From: Geothrix oryzisoli | Lineage (GTDB): Bacteria > Acidobacteriota > Holophagae > Holophagales > Holophagaceae | Length of the DNA: 64,000 nt | NCBI RefSeq assembly: GCF_022808865.1 | Contig: NZ_JAKZLB010000005.1 | Coordinates: forward strand, 62,001-126,000 | Direction of reading: 5' to 3' | Program-made: the position numbers and the translations under genes | Notes under the pieces: generated by a model | Databases searched by the model: none | The model's input: only the letters and a program-made list of their open reading frames with translations | What the model was told of the DNA's origin: nothing | Shown here: piece after piece, positions 36,302-44,157 of the stretch | Numbering within the stretch: the stretch's first letter is position 1 | How the letters are laid out: each line of letters opens with the position of its first letter

Positions 36302-36823
36302 ATGGCCGCACGGATCGATTTCGCCCACCTGAGCCTAATGGATGCCCTCGATCTGGCCGTCCTGATCGAGGAGGAGGCGAAGGAACGCTACGAAGAGTTC
36401 GCGGCGCAGATGGACCAGCACCGCACCCCGGAGGCGGCGAAGTTCTTCCGCCTCATGGCCGTCAACGAGGCCAAGCACGGCCAGGAACTGGCCGACCGCC
36501 GGAGCCAGCTGTTCGGCACCGCGGCCCGCACCGTCACCCGGGCCATGATCTTCGACGTGGAGGCGCCGGACTTCGACGAAGCCCGCGCCTTCATGAGCCC
36601 CCGCCAGGCCATGAAGGCGGCCCTGGCCTCCGAGGTCAAGGCCCATGCCTTCTTCGTGGCGGCCCTGCCCGCCCTGAAGGACGCCAAGGTCCGCGCCCTC
36701 TTCGAGGAGCTGCGCGACGAGGAGGTCGAGCACCAGGACCTCGTGAAGGCCGAGCTGGCCAAGCTCCCCCCGGACAGCGGCCTCTCGGACGAGGACTTCG
36801 TGGACGAGCCCACGGCGCAGTAG
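36302..36823 (+). CDS. Ferritin-like (rubrerythrin-type) di-iron protein
   Basis: A 173-residue four-helix protein. Carboxylate/His motifs are spaced as in rubrerythrin: EEEAKERYEEF near residue 24, NEAKHGQEL near 58, EVKAHAFF near 108, and RDEEVEHQDL near 140. No rubredoxin Cys pair is present, so it resembles single-domain ferritin-like proteins. It may remove peroxide or store iron. The 11-bp spacing to korB suggests protection of the oxygen-sensitive oxidoreductase. GGGAGG precedes the ATG at 36302. Confidence 0.82.
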   Translation: MAARIDFAHLSLMDALDLAVLIEEEAKERYEEFAAQMDQHRTPEAAKFFRLMAVNEAKHGQELADRRSQLFGTAARTVTRAMIFDVEAPDFDEARAFMSPRQAMKAALASEVKAHAFFVAALPALKDAKVRALFEELRDEEVEHQDLVKAELAKLPPDSGLSDEDFVDEPTAQ

Positions 36824-37173
36824 GCTTAACGGATCAATCCACTCGATCATCGGCCACAGTCGGTTGCCCTCGTTTTCGGGATCGACCGATCAAGGTCGGT
36901 GGGCGGAACTGAGCGAAGCGCCCTTCGCGGACCAAGGGCCATGGGGCACCCCATCTCGTGCTCGGCCTGCGGGGCCCAATTCGCGCCTACCGTGGCTCAT
37001 GGTCCTCAAGCTGAGCTGGCCGATGCCGAACCAGGTGAAGGCAGGCTGGTAATAGAGAACCATCGTGCGGTCGATTCCGAAACTACATTGGAACCGCGGC
37101 GGAAGCCTTCCCCTGCCAGGAAAGGGTGGGTTCCGCCGTGAATCTGCCAGGTATTTTGTTTTTCTGAATTACC
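36824..37173. other. 350-bp intergenic stretch with structure, no secure gene
   Basis: GC content falls along this stretch. It holds several GATC sites, a small dyad (ACCGA 36885-36889 with TCGGT 36896-36900) and a longer hairpin: an 8-bp stem at 37097-37104 with 37131-37138 and an inner CCTT/AAGG pair. A T-rich patch follows at 37152-37163. A short frame from ATG 36941 to 37141 begins like a zinc ribbon (SCSACG), but I do not call it a gene. Confidence 0.5.
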
Positions 37174-37203
37174 TTGACAAGCACTCTGGGGGGGGGGTAA
37201 TTT
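37174..37203 (+). promoter_or_regulatory. Promoter with ten-G tract in the -35/-10 spacer
   Basis: A perfect -35 TTGACA lies at 37174-37179. The -10 is either GGTAAT (37196-37201, spacer 16) or TAATTT (37198-37203, spacer 18). Most of the spacer is a run of ten G at 37188-37197. Length change of such a run by slipped-strand mispairing would alter spacer length and so promoter strength. It points at the small exported protein downstream. Confidence 0.6.
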
Positions 37204-37231
37204 TTCGGCATAATTCATAGAGGATATGGCC

Positions 37232-37477
37232 ATGATCATTAAGCCCAGATTGTTGCGCAATGTTCTTTTGGGTTCCCTCCTCATTGGGGCAGCGCCGACC
37301 TCTAAGGCTGTTCAATGCGGGAATGGAAGTAGCATGAGCCCCAATTGGGTCGGTGTTTTGTGGACTGTGACGGACTGCTGGTGCAAGAACCCGTGTCAGA
37401 CCTGGGAAGGTGATAGTGCCACGGTCTGGCAGTGGTGCAATAACAGCCTGGCCGCTGAAGACGCTCGCTGCGATTGA
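37232..37477 (+). CDS. Small exported Cys/Trp-rich protein, unrecognised
   Basis: 81 residues. A clear signal peptide (KPRLLRN, then a hydrophobic core, then SKA) is predicted to be cut before V27. The mature part of about 55 residues has six Cys (C29, C49, C51, C55, C69, C80) and six Trp (39, 44, 50, 58, 66, 68). This suggests a disulfide-bonded extracytoplasmic miniprotein. I do not recognise a family. The ATG at 37232 has GAGG 8 nt upstream; the ATG at 37226 is too close. The stop overlaps an in-frame TTG of the next gene (TTGA). Base composition is lower in GC than neighbours, which suggests recent acquisition or relaxed constraint. Confidence 0.7.
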   Translation: MIIKPRLLRNVLLGSLLIGAAPTSKAVQCGNGSSMSPNWVGVLWTVTDCWCKNPCQTWEGDSATVWQWCNNSLAAEDARCD

Positions 37478-37515
37478 CAGGCTTCCGTGTGAGCGCTCAC
37501 CACCTGCGAGTCCAG

Positions 37516-38634
37516 ATGCGCGATCTTGCCTTCGTGACGCTGTTGTTGATTATGCTTGCTTCGCAGGCACGGGCTCAGGGGTGGATTCGCAGCTTTGATT
37601 CGACCTTCTGGGATGGAAGCCGGCAGGTCCTGATTTATCGAAACTCGACCAGGGCAAACCGGGCACAGGTCCTTTCGCGAGAAGGCAAGATCCTGGTCAA
37701 CATCAAGGCTCCGGATCCCTTCGAACCGTCCGCTGCGAACCCTGACTACTACCACATGGGCTCCATCGATTTCGCTGAGGGCAAGTTTTACTGTTTCCAG
37801 ATGGGGTCCCTCCGGTCGGACAAGGATGGCACCCGCATGGCCTCACGCGTCCTGGAATGGGATGGGTCGGCTTGGCAAGTATTGGCGAAGGCCACCTTCC
37901 CTGGGGCAGGCCCCAACCGCCTGTGGAAACTGGGCAATGGCAAATTCCTTGGGGCCGCACTGGGAAAGGGCGTCTTCGTCTCCATGGGCCGTTCCTATCC
38001 GTTCGCCATCCTGCGTGTCACCGAGGACCAGCGCCTCGAGGTAGAGACAGGGTTTGACCTGGGTTTGGAGAAACCCCAGTTTCAAGGGGATCAGGGACCC
38101 ACCTACCGGGCCCTGATGTCCACTTTCCTGGTGGATGCCTATACCCGGACTTCCAACCGTATCGTCTATGTCAGTCCCCTTGGGTTGTTCTGGATTTTCG
38201 ACAGTGAAACTGGCGCCCTCAAAAGGGTGACCCGGCTGTATTCGGGCCTCAAGGATCCGCTCCTGGACGGGAAGACCCCCCTGCTCGATGGAATCCTCGG
38301 CTTTGGCGTCAGACCGGATGACCAGATTCTCATTTCGGCACGGACGGAGGAGGCGGTCCTTACGACTCGGAAAATGGTCGCCTATCCCTCTTCCAGTGAT
38401 CCGCAGGCTAAGCAGAGCATCGATTTCGGCCACCGATTCTACCCGTTCATCGATTGGTGGCTCCTAGATCCGGAGGCGGGGACTTTTACCTTGGAAGCTC
38501 CGCCAATGAATTTCCCCTCTACGATCCAGGATGAGCAGGCCTATCGCGACTTCAACTGGCGATTCAAGACCGATGGCATGAATCTCCACCTCCTCACCTT
38601 CAAGGACATGTATGCCAAACCGAAATCGAACTGA
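37516..38634 (+). CDS. Secreted protein of unknown function
   Basis: 372 residues from ATG 37516. A signal peptide (MRDLAFVTLLLIMLASQARA) is followed by a largely beta-type, aromatic-rich chain with repeated patterns such as VLEWDGSAW and FWIFDSETGALKRV. These look like blades of a beta-propeller, but no family is recognised. Earlier starts (GTG 37489, TTG 37474) are open; TTG 37474 overlaps the upstream stop, hinting at coupling. Codon use is less GC-biased than in neighbouring operons. It probably forms a unit with the small Cys-rich protein. Confidence 0.75.
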   Translation: MRDLAFVTLLLIMLASQARAQGWIRSFDSTFWDGSRQVLIYRNSTRANRAQVLSREGKILVNIKAPDPFEPSAANPDYYHMGSIDFAEGKFYCFQMGSLRSDKDGTRMASRVLEWDGSAWQVLAKATFPGAGPNRLWKLGNGKFLGAALGKGVFVSMGRSYPFAILRVTEDQRLEVETGFDLGLEKPQFQGDQGPTYRALMSTFLVDAYTRTSNRIVYVSPLGLFWIFDSETGALKRVTRLYSGLKDPLLDGKTPLLDGILGFGVRPDDQILISARTEEAVLTTRKMVAYPSSSDPQAKQSIDFGHRFYPFIDWWLLDPEAGTFTLEAPPMNFPSTIQDEQAYRDFNWRFKTDGMNLHLLTFKDMYAKPKSN

Positions 38635-38677
38635 GGTCAGCGGCTGACCCCAGGCTGCCGCGCATCCGAACCTACCA

Positions 38678-39346
38678 TCAGCCCTTGGCGCTGGTCGGCC
38701 ACAGTTCTTTCAGAATCACCCCGGCCAAGGTCAGGAAGGTCAATGCCAGCAGGATCATTCCTGTCCAGGCCGCCCAGGCGTGGCCGGGATGCCCCTGCCG
38801 CAGCCACCACTGGCCCGCATCGAACAGCACGGCCACGGCGCAACCGCCCATGAGGACGTTCCGGCCCTTCCAGCCCGTCCGCCGCAGGTAGCCGAAGGCA
38901 ACCACCAGGAAGACCAGCGGGAACACGGCCAGGTGCAGACCGCGGGTTCCGATCGTGGCGAACAGGCCGTCGGAGGCCTCTTCCAGCGCCAGGGGCCGCA
39001 GGTCGTCGTACCCGGTGACCCGGGGGAACTGGCCGCCCGGGCCATGGCAGCTGGCGCAGTTGTTGGTGACGATGGCCTCCACGGGGGCGAAGCCCTCCCG
39101 GGTGGCCCCGCCCTGGATCCAGGTGCGGAAGACCGCCACCTCGGCGGGGCTCGTGTTGGGGGCCATGACGCCTTCAAGCACGGCCAGGAGGCGGGGCTGG
39201 GCCGCGGGGGCCTGGGCCATCCCCGTCTGCTCCTGGCGGGCGGCGAAGACCAAGCCCCCGGCCAGGAAGGCGGCCAGGGCCAAGATGATGAAGGAGGCGA
39301 AGGCGCGTTCGGAGAGGGGCTGGGTCCGCAGGCTCATGGGGCCCAT
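38678..39346 (-). CDS. Membrane protein with a c-type heme motif
   Basis: 222 residues. An N-terminal membrane anchor (about 14-36) is followed by a periplasmic domain with one heme-binding motif CASCH in VTNNCASCHGPGG near residue 95. Three more helices follow (about 137-155, 165-180, 190-210). A clear distal Met ligand is not obvious. It may be a quinol- or pump-linked cytochrome; no exact family is recognised. It lies 18 bp downstream of emrB on the same strand, an unusual end to a drug-efflux operon. ATG 39337 is an alternative start. Confidence 0.75.
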   Translation of the reverse strand: MGPMSLRTQPLSERAFASFIILALAAFLAGGLVFAARQEQTGMAQAPAAQPRLLAVLEGVMAPNTSPAEVAVFRTWIQGGATREGFAPVEAIVTNNCASCHGPGGQFPRVTGYDDLRPLALEEASDGLFATIGTRGLHLAVFPLVFLVVAFGYLRRTGWKGRNVLMGGCAVAVLFDAGQWWLRQGHPGHAWAAWTGMILLALTFLTLAGVILKELWPTSAKG

Positions 39347-39364
39347 GGTACCCGCCCTGGCCGG

Positions 39365-40927
39365 TCAGTCGACGTGCACCGGTCCCGTGGCCAGGCTCCG
39401 CCGCATGAGGAAGAGCAGGGGAAAGAGGCAGAAGCAGAGGATGCCCATGAACCAGAAGGTGTCCGAGAAGGCCATCATGCTGGACTGCCTCACCACCGTA
39501 CCGTAGGCGGCACCCTGGGCCAGGTGGGCTGCGTCGGTGGGTGACAGCCCCCCGCGCAGGACGCCCAGCTGGGTGGTCCGGTCCAGGAACCCCTGATAGG
39601 CCGGGTTCCCCGGCGCCAGGTGGCCGATGAGGTTTGCCTGATGCACCTGGGACCGGCGGGCCAGCATGGTGGTGGCCAGGGCGATGCCGGTGCTGCCGCC
39701 GATGTTGCGGACCAGGTTCATGAGGCCGGTGGCGTAGGCGGTCTTCTCGTGGGGGATGTGCTGGAAGGCCGAGACATTGATGGGGATGAACAAGAAGGCG
39801 AAGCCGAGGCTCTGCAGCACGCGGGACCACATGGCCGTGCTGAAGTCCACTTGCAGGTTGAAGCCGGCCATCTGGATGAGGCCCAGGCCGCAGGTGAAGA
39901 AGCCGATGCCGATGAGCCAGCGGGTGTCCACTTTCTTCAGCAGCATGGCGACGATGGGCATCATGAGCATGATGGCCAGCCCGCCGGGGCTCAGCACCCA
40001 GCCACTCAGCAGGGCCGTGTAGCCCAGCAGGGTCTGGAGGAAGATGGGCAGCAGCGCCAGGCTGCCGTAGAGTACGAAGCCCAGCACGAAGAGCATGAGG
40101 ATGGACACGGCGAAGGTGCGGTCCTTCATCAGCCTGAAGTCCACGATGGGCCGGGTCTTGCGGAGCTCGTAGAGGACCGCGAACACCAGGGCCACCACCG
40201 CGATGATGGCGAAGAAGACGATGTAGCCCGAGGAGAACCAGTCCTTGCGCTGGCCCTCGTCCAGGACGATCTCCAGCGAGGCCAGGCCCAGGGTGAGGAT
40301 GCCGATGCCGAAGTAGTCGAACTTCGCCCCTTCCTTGAGCGAGATGCGGTGGAAGGTCGGGGGGTCCTGCACCAGCGCGCTGGTGAGCGTGAAGGACAGG
40401 AAGCCCACGGGGATGTTGATGAGGAAGATCCAGTGCCAGCTGAAGTTGTCCGTGATCCAGCCGCCCAGCACCGGGCCGATGATGGGCGCCAGCACCACGC
40501 CCATGCCGTAGACGGCCATGGCGGCGCCGCGCTTCTCGTGGGGGAAGGTCTCCACGAGGATCGCCTGGGAGATGGGCTGCAGGCCGCCGCCGCCCAGCCC
40601 CTGGAGCACCCGGAAGAAGATGAGCCAGCCGAGCGACGGCGCGATGCCGCAGAGCAGCGAGGCCACCGTGAAGACGCTCACGCAGGTGAGGTAGAACCGC
40701 TTGCGGCCCATGAGGCTGGAGAAGTAGCCGCCCAGGGGCAGCACCACGGCATTGGCCACCAGGTACGAGGTCAGCACCCAGGTGGTCTCCTCCACCGTGG
40801 CCGACAGGTCCCCCGCAATGTGCGGGAGCGCCACGTTCGCCACACTGGTGTCGAGGACCTCCATGAAGGTCGCGATCATCACCGTGAGGGCGATGATCCA
40901 GGGGTTGATGCGGCGGTGCTGGGTCAC
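39365..40927 (-). CDS. emrB: DHA2-family multidrug exporter (EmrB-type)
   Basis: 520 residues, 14 predicted helices. It has the DHA2 motifs MEVLDTSVANVALPHIAGDL in helix 1 and the loop GGYFSSLMGRKRFY. EmrB exports hydrophobic drugs by proton antiport across the inner membrane and works with EmrA and TolC. Its start overlaps the emrA stop by 4 nt. All three pump parts are in one operon behind a MarR regulator. Confidence 0.94.
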   Translation of the reverse strand: MTQHRRINPWIIALTVMIATFMEVLDTSVANVALPHIAGDLSATVEETTWVLTSYLVANAVVLPLGGYFSSLMGRKRFYLTCVSVFTVASLLCGIAPSLGWLIFFRVLQGLGGGGLQPISQAILVETFPHEKRGAAMAVYGMGVVLAPIIGPVLGGWITDNFSWHWIFLINIPVGFLSFTLTSALVQDPPTFHRISLKEGAKFDYFGIGILTLGLASLEIVLDEGQRKDWFSSGYIVFFAIIAVVALVFAVLYELRKTRPIVDFRLMKDRTFAVSILMLFVLGFVLYGSLALLPIFLQTLLGYTALLSGWVLSPGGLAIMLMMPIVAMLLKKVDTRWLIGIGFFTCGLGLIQMAGFNLQVDFSTAMWSRVLQSLGFAFLFIPINVSAFQHIPHEKTAYATGLMNLVRNIGGSTGIALATTMLARRSQVHQANLIGHLAPGNPAYQGFLDRTTQLGVLRGGLSPTDAAHLAQGAAYGTVVRQSSMMAFSDTFWFMGILCFCLFPLLFLMRRSLATGPVHVD

Positions 40928-42048
40928 TTCACGAACACCGTGGCCTCGACGTTCATGCCGGGGCGCAGGACGACCTTCTGGGCTTCGGCTTCGTCGATGT
41001 GGATCTTCACGGGGATGCGCTGGACGACCTTCACGAAGTTCCCCACGGCATTCTCGGGAGGCAGCAGGCTCATGCGCGAGCCCGTGGAGCCGGCGATGGA
41101 GTCCACGTGGGCCTTCAGCACCATGCCGTTCATGTCCACCTTGACCTCGGCCTCCTGGCCGGGCTTCATCTTCGCGAGCTGGGTCTCCTTGAAGTTGGCC
41201 GTGACCCAGGTCTGGTGCAGGGGGATCAGCGTCATCAGGCCCTGGCCCGGCTGGATGGTCTGCCCAGCCTCCACGAACTTGCGGGTGACCACGCCATCCA
41301 CCGGCGCCAGGATCTTCGTGTACCCGAGCTGGAGCTCCAGTCCCTCCTGGCTGGCGCGGGCCTGCTCCACCTGGGCCTGGGCCGAGGCCAGGCGGGCCTC
41401 GGCGGCGCCCACGGCCACCTTCCGGATGTCGGCCTCGCGCTGGAGCGAGCCCATGCGCTGCTGGGCGGCGCGCCAGTCGCCGTCGGCCACGTCGGCCTGG
41501 GTGCGGATGCCGTCGAACTGCTGGGCGGAGATCTCCTCCCGCTCGGCCAGGGGCTTCATGCGCTGGACGTCCATCTTCGCCTTGTCGAGGCTGGCCTTCT
41601 TGGAATCCAGGTTGGCCTTGGCCGTCTCCAGGTCTGAGCCCTTGGCCTGCTGGAAGGCCACCCGGGCGCGCTCCAGGTCCGCCCGGGCGCCTTCAACCTG
41701 GGCCTGGGCCTGGGCCAGGGCGGCCCTGGCCTGGTCGAGCCGGGCCTGGATGTCGCGGGGATCCACGCTCACCAGAGGGTCTCCGGCCTTCACGGCCTGA
41801 TTGTCCTCCACCAGCACCTTGTCCACAGTGCCGTACACGCGGCAGGAGATCGGCACCAAGTGGCCGTCCACCTGGGCGTCATCGGTGCTCACGCGGTTGC
41901 GGGAGTAGAGCCACAGGCCGCCGCCGAGGAGGAGGGCGATGGGCGTGCCGATGAGGAGGGCCCGCATGGCCTTGGAGATGCCGGCGGCAGCGGCGCCGCT
42001 GGGGGTGTCCTGAACGATGGGTGCATCTTGGTTCATCGGGGTCTCCAT
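40924..42048 (-). CDS. emrA: Membrane-fusion protein (EmrA/HlyD-type)
   Basis: 374 residues. One N-terminal membrane helix (about 28-47), then a beta-barrel/lipoyl segment (VDGHLVPISCRVYGTVDKV), a long alpha-helical hairpin (about 85-220) rich in Ala/Gln/Lys, and the second lipoyl half. This is the periplasmic adaptor that joins EmrB to the outer-membrane channel. The ATG overlaps the tolC-like stop (ATGA) and the stop overlaps emrB. Confidence 0.93.
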   Translation of the reverse strand: METPMNQDAPIVQDTPSGAAAAGISKAMRALLIGTPIALLLGGGLWLYSRNRVSTDDAQVDGHLVPISCRVYGTVDKVLVEDNQAVKAGDPLVSVDPRDIQARLDQARAALAQAQAQVEGARADLERARVAFQQAKGSDLETAKANLDSKKASLDKAKMDVQRMKPLAEREEISAQQFDGIRTQADVADGDWRAAQQRMGSLQREADIRKVAVGAAEARLASAQAQVEQARASQEGLELQLGYTKILAPVDGVVTRKFVEAGQTIQPGQGLMTLIPLHQTWVTANFKETQLAKMKPGQEAEVKVDMNGMVLKAHVDSIAGSTGSRMSLLPPENAVGNFVKVVQRIPVKIHIDEAEAQKVVLRPGMNVEATVFVK

Positions 42049-43430
42049 CAGCGGGCGAAGGTCTGTTCGAGCTGGCCAGTGGCGCGGGCCAGGTCCACGC
42101 GGGACTGGTTCAGGCGGTAGAGGGCATTGATCTGGTTGTCGTTCGCGCGGGCCAGCTCGTCCTGGGCATTGATCACTTCGATGTTGTTGCTCACGCCGGC
42201 CTCGAAGCGGTGCCGGGCCTGGGTGAGGGCTTCGGTGGACAGGCTCACGGCGAGGTCGGCGACTTCCACCTCGTGGGCCGCGGCGTCCAGCTCGGCCTGC
42301 GCCACCTGGACTTCGTACCCCACCTGGGCGCGCACATCACGGCGGGCCTCCTGCACCCGGACCTGCTCGGACTTGGCCCGGGAGATCTGCGAAGACACCA
42401 GGCCGCCCGTGAAGAGGGGCACCCGGAGCCCCAGCGAGACTTGGTAGGTGTTGACCCAGGGCTGGGATTGGAGGCCCGTGGAGCCGTAAGTGCCGCTGGC
42501 GACGAGGGTGGGCAGGCGCAGGCTCTGGGCCGCCTGGCGCAGACTCTCGGCGGCCTTCTCCCGGGCATCCAGCGCGGCGAGCTCAGGGCGCTGCAACAGG
42601 CCCGCCTGGTAGGCCGCCTCGAAGCCGCCGACAGGCAGGGTGGGCGCGGTGAGGCTGTCCGCCAGGTCGATCCGGGTACCGGGAGCCAAGTCCAGCAGGC
42701 GGCCGAGGCCCGCCAGGGCGGTGGTGCGCTGGGTCTGGGCCTGGATCAGGCGCTGGCGTTCAGTCTGCAGCTGCACCTTCGAGCGCAGCGTGTCGAGCTT
42801 GGTGCCCACGCCCTGCTTCTGCTGGTTCTCCGCCAGCTGGGTCAGAGCCTCGGCCAGCGCCACGCGGGATTCCCCCGCCTTCACGGAGGCCGCCGCCCGG
42901 AGGGCATGGAGGTACTGGCCCACCACCAGGGCGGCGATCTCCTCGCGCACGGCGCGGCCCTGGGCGCGGGCGGCGTCCTCCGCGTGGCGGGAGGCCCGCC
43001 ACTTCTTCCAGAGGCTGAGGTCGAAGACCGGCACCTGGGCCTCCACCCCCACTTGGCCCCAGTTGAAGGGGCCCACCACTTCGGGGCCGTGGGGCTGGGC
43101 CAGGCCCATGAGGGCATCCAGGTTGTACTTGTTCCGCTGGCCGAAGGCCTGGGCAGCCACCTGGGGCATGAGGGCCGCCGCGGCGGCCCGGCGGTCATCG
43201 CCGCTCTCGGCGATGGTCAGCAGCGACTGCTGCACCCGGGGGTTCTGCTCGAGGGCGGTCTTCAGGGCCTGGGCCAGGGTGAGCTGCACCGCGGGCTGAG
43301 GGCTCGGAGCGGCGATGGGGGCAGGAGGGGGGACCTGGGCCGAGGCTCCGCCGGCGGCCAGCAGAGCGAGCGTGAGCGCCTGTCCCCGGCCATGGGGGGC
43401 GCGGAGGGCCCGGGGGCGGGTGGGGGACAT
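42048..43430 (-). CDS. TolC-type outer-membrane efflux channel
   Basis: 460 residues from ATG 43430, which has GGAGG 5 nt upstream. A signal peptide (ALTLALLAAGGASA) is followed by the duplicated OEP repeats: the first from about 50 (LTLAQALKTALEQNPRV) to 235, the second to the C-terminus. It should form the trimeric exit duct of the EmrAB pump. The 38 bp between marR and this gene hold a run of eight A but no clear promoter, consistent with one transcript. Confidence 0.92.
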   Translation of the reverse strand: MSPTRPRALRAPHGRGQALTLALLAAGGASAQVPPPAPIAAPSPQPAVQLTLAQALKTALEQNPRVQQSLLTIAESGDDRRAAAAALMPQVAAQAFGQRNKYNLDALMGLAQPHGPEVVGPFNWGQVGVEAQVPVFDLSLWKKWRASRHAEDAARAQGRAVREEIAALVVGQYLHALRAAASVKAGESRVALAEALTQLAENQQKQGVGTKLDTLRSKVQLQTERQRLIQAQTQRTTALAGLGRLLDLAPGTRIDLADSLTAPTLPVGGFEAAYQAGLLQRPELAALDAREKAAESLRQAAQSLRLPTLVASGTYGSTGLQSQPWVNTYQVSLGLRVPLFTGGLVSSQISRAKSEQVRVQEARRDVRAQVGYEVQVAQAELDAAAHEVEVADLAVSLSTEALTQARHRFEAGVSNNIEVINAQDELARANDNQINALYRLNQSRVDLARATGQLEQTFAR

Positions 43431-43468
43431 GCAAACCTCCATCGATCTCGAAAAAAAACATCGGCCGG

Positions 43469-43951
43469 TCATGCGGGCGACCCGCTGTTGGCCCGGATCC
43501 GGTTCAGGAAGCCCTTGAGCTGATCCAGCTCCTCCCGGGTGAACCCCTTCAGGTGGGCATTCAGCACCTTGATGGCCACCGGGGGCAGGTGGGGCAGCAG
43601 CGCCTGACCCGCGTCCGTAAGCTCCAGGCGGGTGACCCGGCGGTCTGTGCTGCTGGGCACCCGGCGGATCAGTCCTTTCTCTTCCAGGCGATCGAGCATG
43701 CGGGTCATGGAGCCGGTGTCGCAGTGGCCGAAGCGGCACAGCTCGGCGGCCGTGGAGGCGCAGCCTCGGGCGATGCGCATGAGGATGACCCACTGCGCGC
43801 CGGTGATGCCCATGCCCTGGCTGGCCATTTCGTCATCGAATCCGGCCAGGATCCGCCGGGAGGTGTCTGCGATGAGGCGCCCCAGGCTGTCCTCGGGGTT
43901 GTAGTTTTCGGGGGTGTACAGCGGTTCGGGTTCTTTTCGATGGGTGCCCAT
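43469..43951 (-). CDS. MarR-family transcriptional regulator
   Basis: 160 residues. A winged helix-turn-helix domain (about 45-120) with the MarR pattern DTGSMTRMLDRLEEKGLIRR and the wing STDRRVTRLELTDAG. It is the first gene of marR-tolC-emrA-emrB, so it most likely represses the pump until a ligand binds. The ATG at 43951 has AGGA 7 nt upstream; an in-frame TTG at 43969 is a less likely start. Confidence 0.93.
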   Translation of the reverse strand: MGTHRKEPEPLYTPENYNPEDSLGRLIADTSRRILAGFDDEMASQGMGITGAQWVILMRIARGCASTAAELCRFGHCDTGSMTRMLDRLEEKGLIRRVPSSTDRRVTRLELTDAGQALLPHLPPVAIKVLNAHLKGFTREELDQLKGFLNRIRANSGSPA

Positions 43952-43996
43952 GGACGGTTCCTGATTCAATGCCTAAGCAATCACTGCCAGAGCAGC

Positions 43997-44026
43997 AATA
44001 TTGAGAACCTTTTGCCTCCTTGTCAA
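43997..44026 (-). promoter_or_regulatory. Promoter of the marR efflux operon
   Basis: On the minus strand a perfect TTGACA (44026-44021) and AATATT (44002-43997) are 18 bp apart. The -10 sits inside the palindrome CAATATTG (43996-44003), a possible MarR operator. Confidence 0.5.
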
Positions 44027-44157
44027 TGGACAGCCTGCTCCCGGGCGCGGATCGGAAGTGGACCCCCGCGAACCTTCGACCGCGCCGGCCCATTGAAGGG
44101 AAGGGCCTCCGCTTCGTCTACCCTGGACGGAGGGATGCCTGCGACTCCGGAGACCTC

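Noticed and set aside
36941-37141. A 66-codon frame beginning MGHPISCSACG, like a zinc-ribbon protein
   Set aside because: There is only one Cys pair, the rest is low in hydrophobic residues, and the end runs into a hairpin; it may be a gene remnant, but evidence is too thin.
37209-37214. CATAAT as the -10 of the G-tract promoter
   Set aside because: It is the best -10 match locally, but it lies 29 bp from TTGACA, too far for sigma-70.
38635-38649. Hairpin GGTCAG-CGG-CTGACC between convergent genes as a terminator
   Set aside because: The stem is only 6 bp and there is no T run on either strand.
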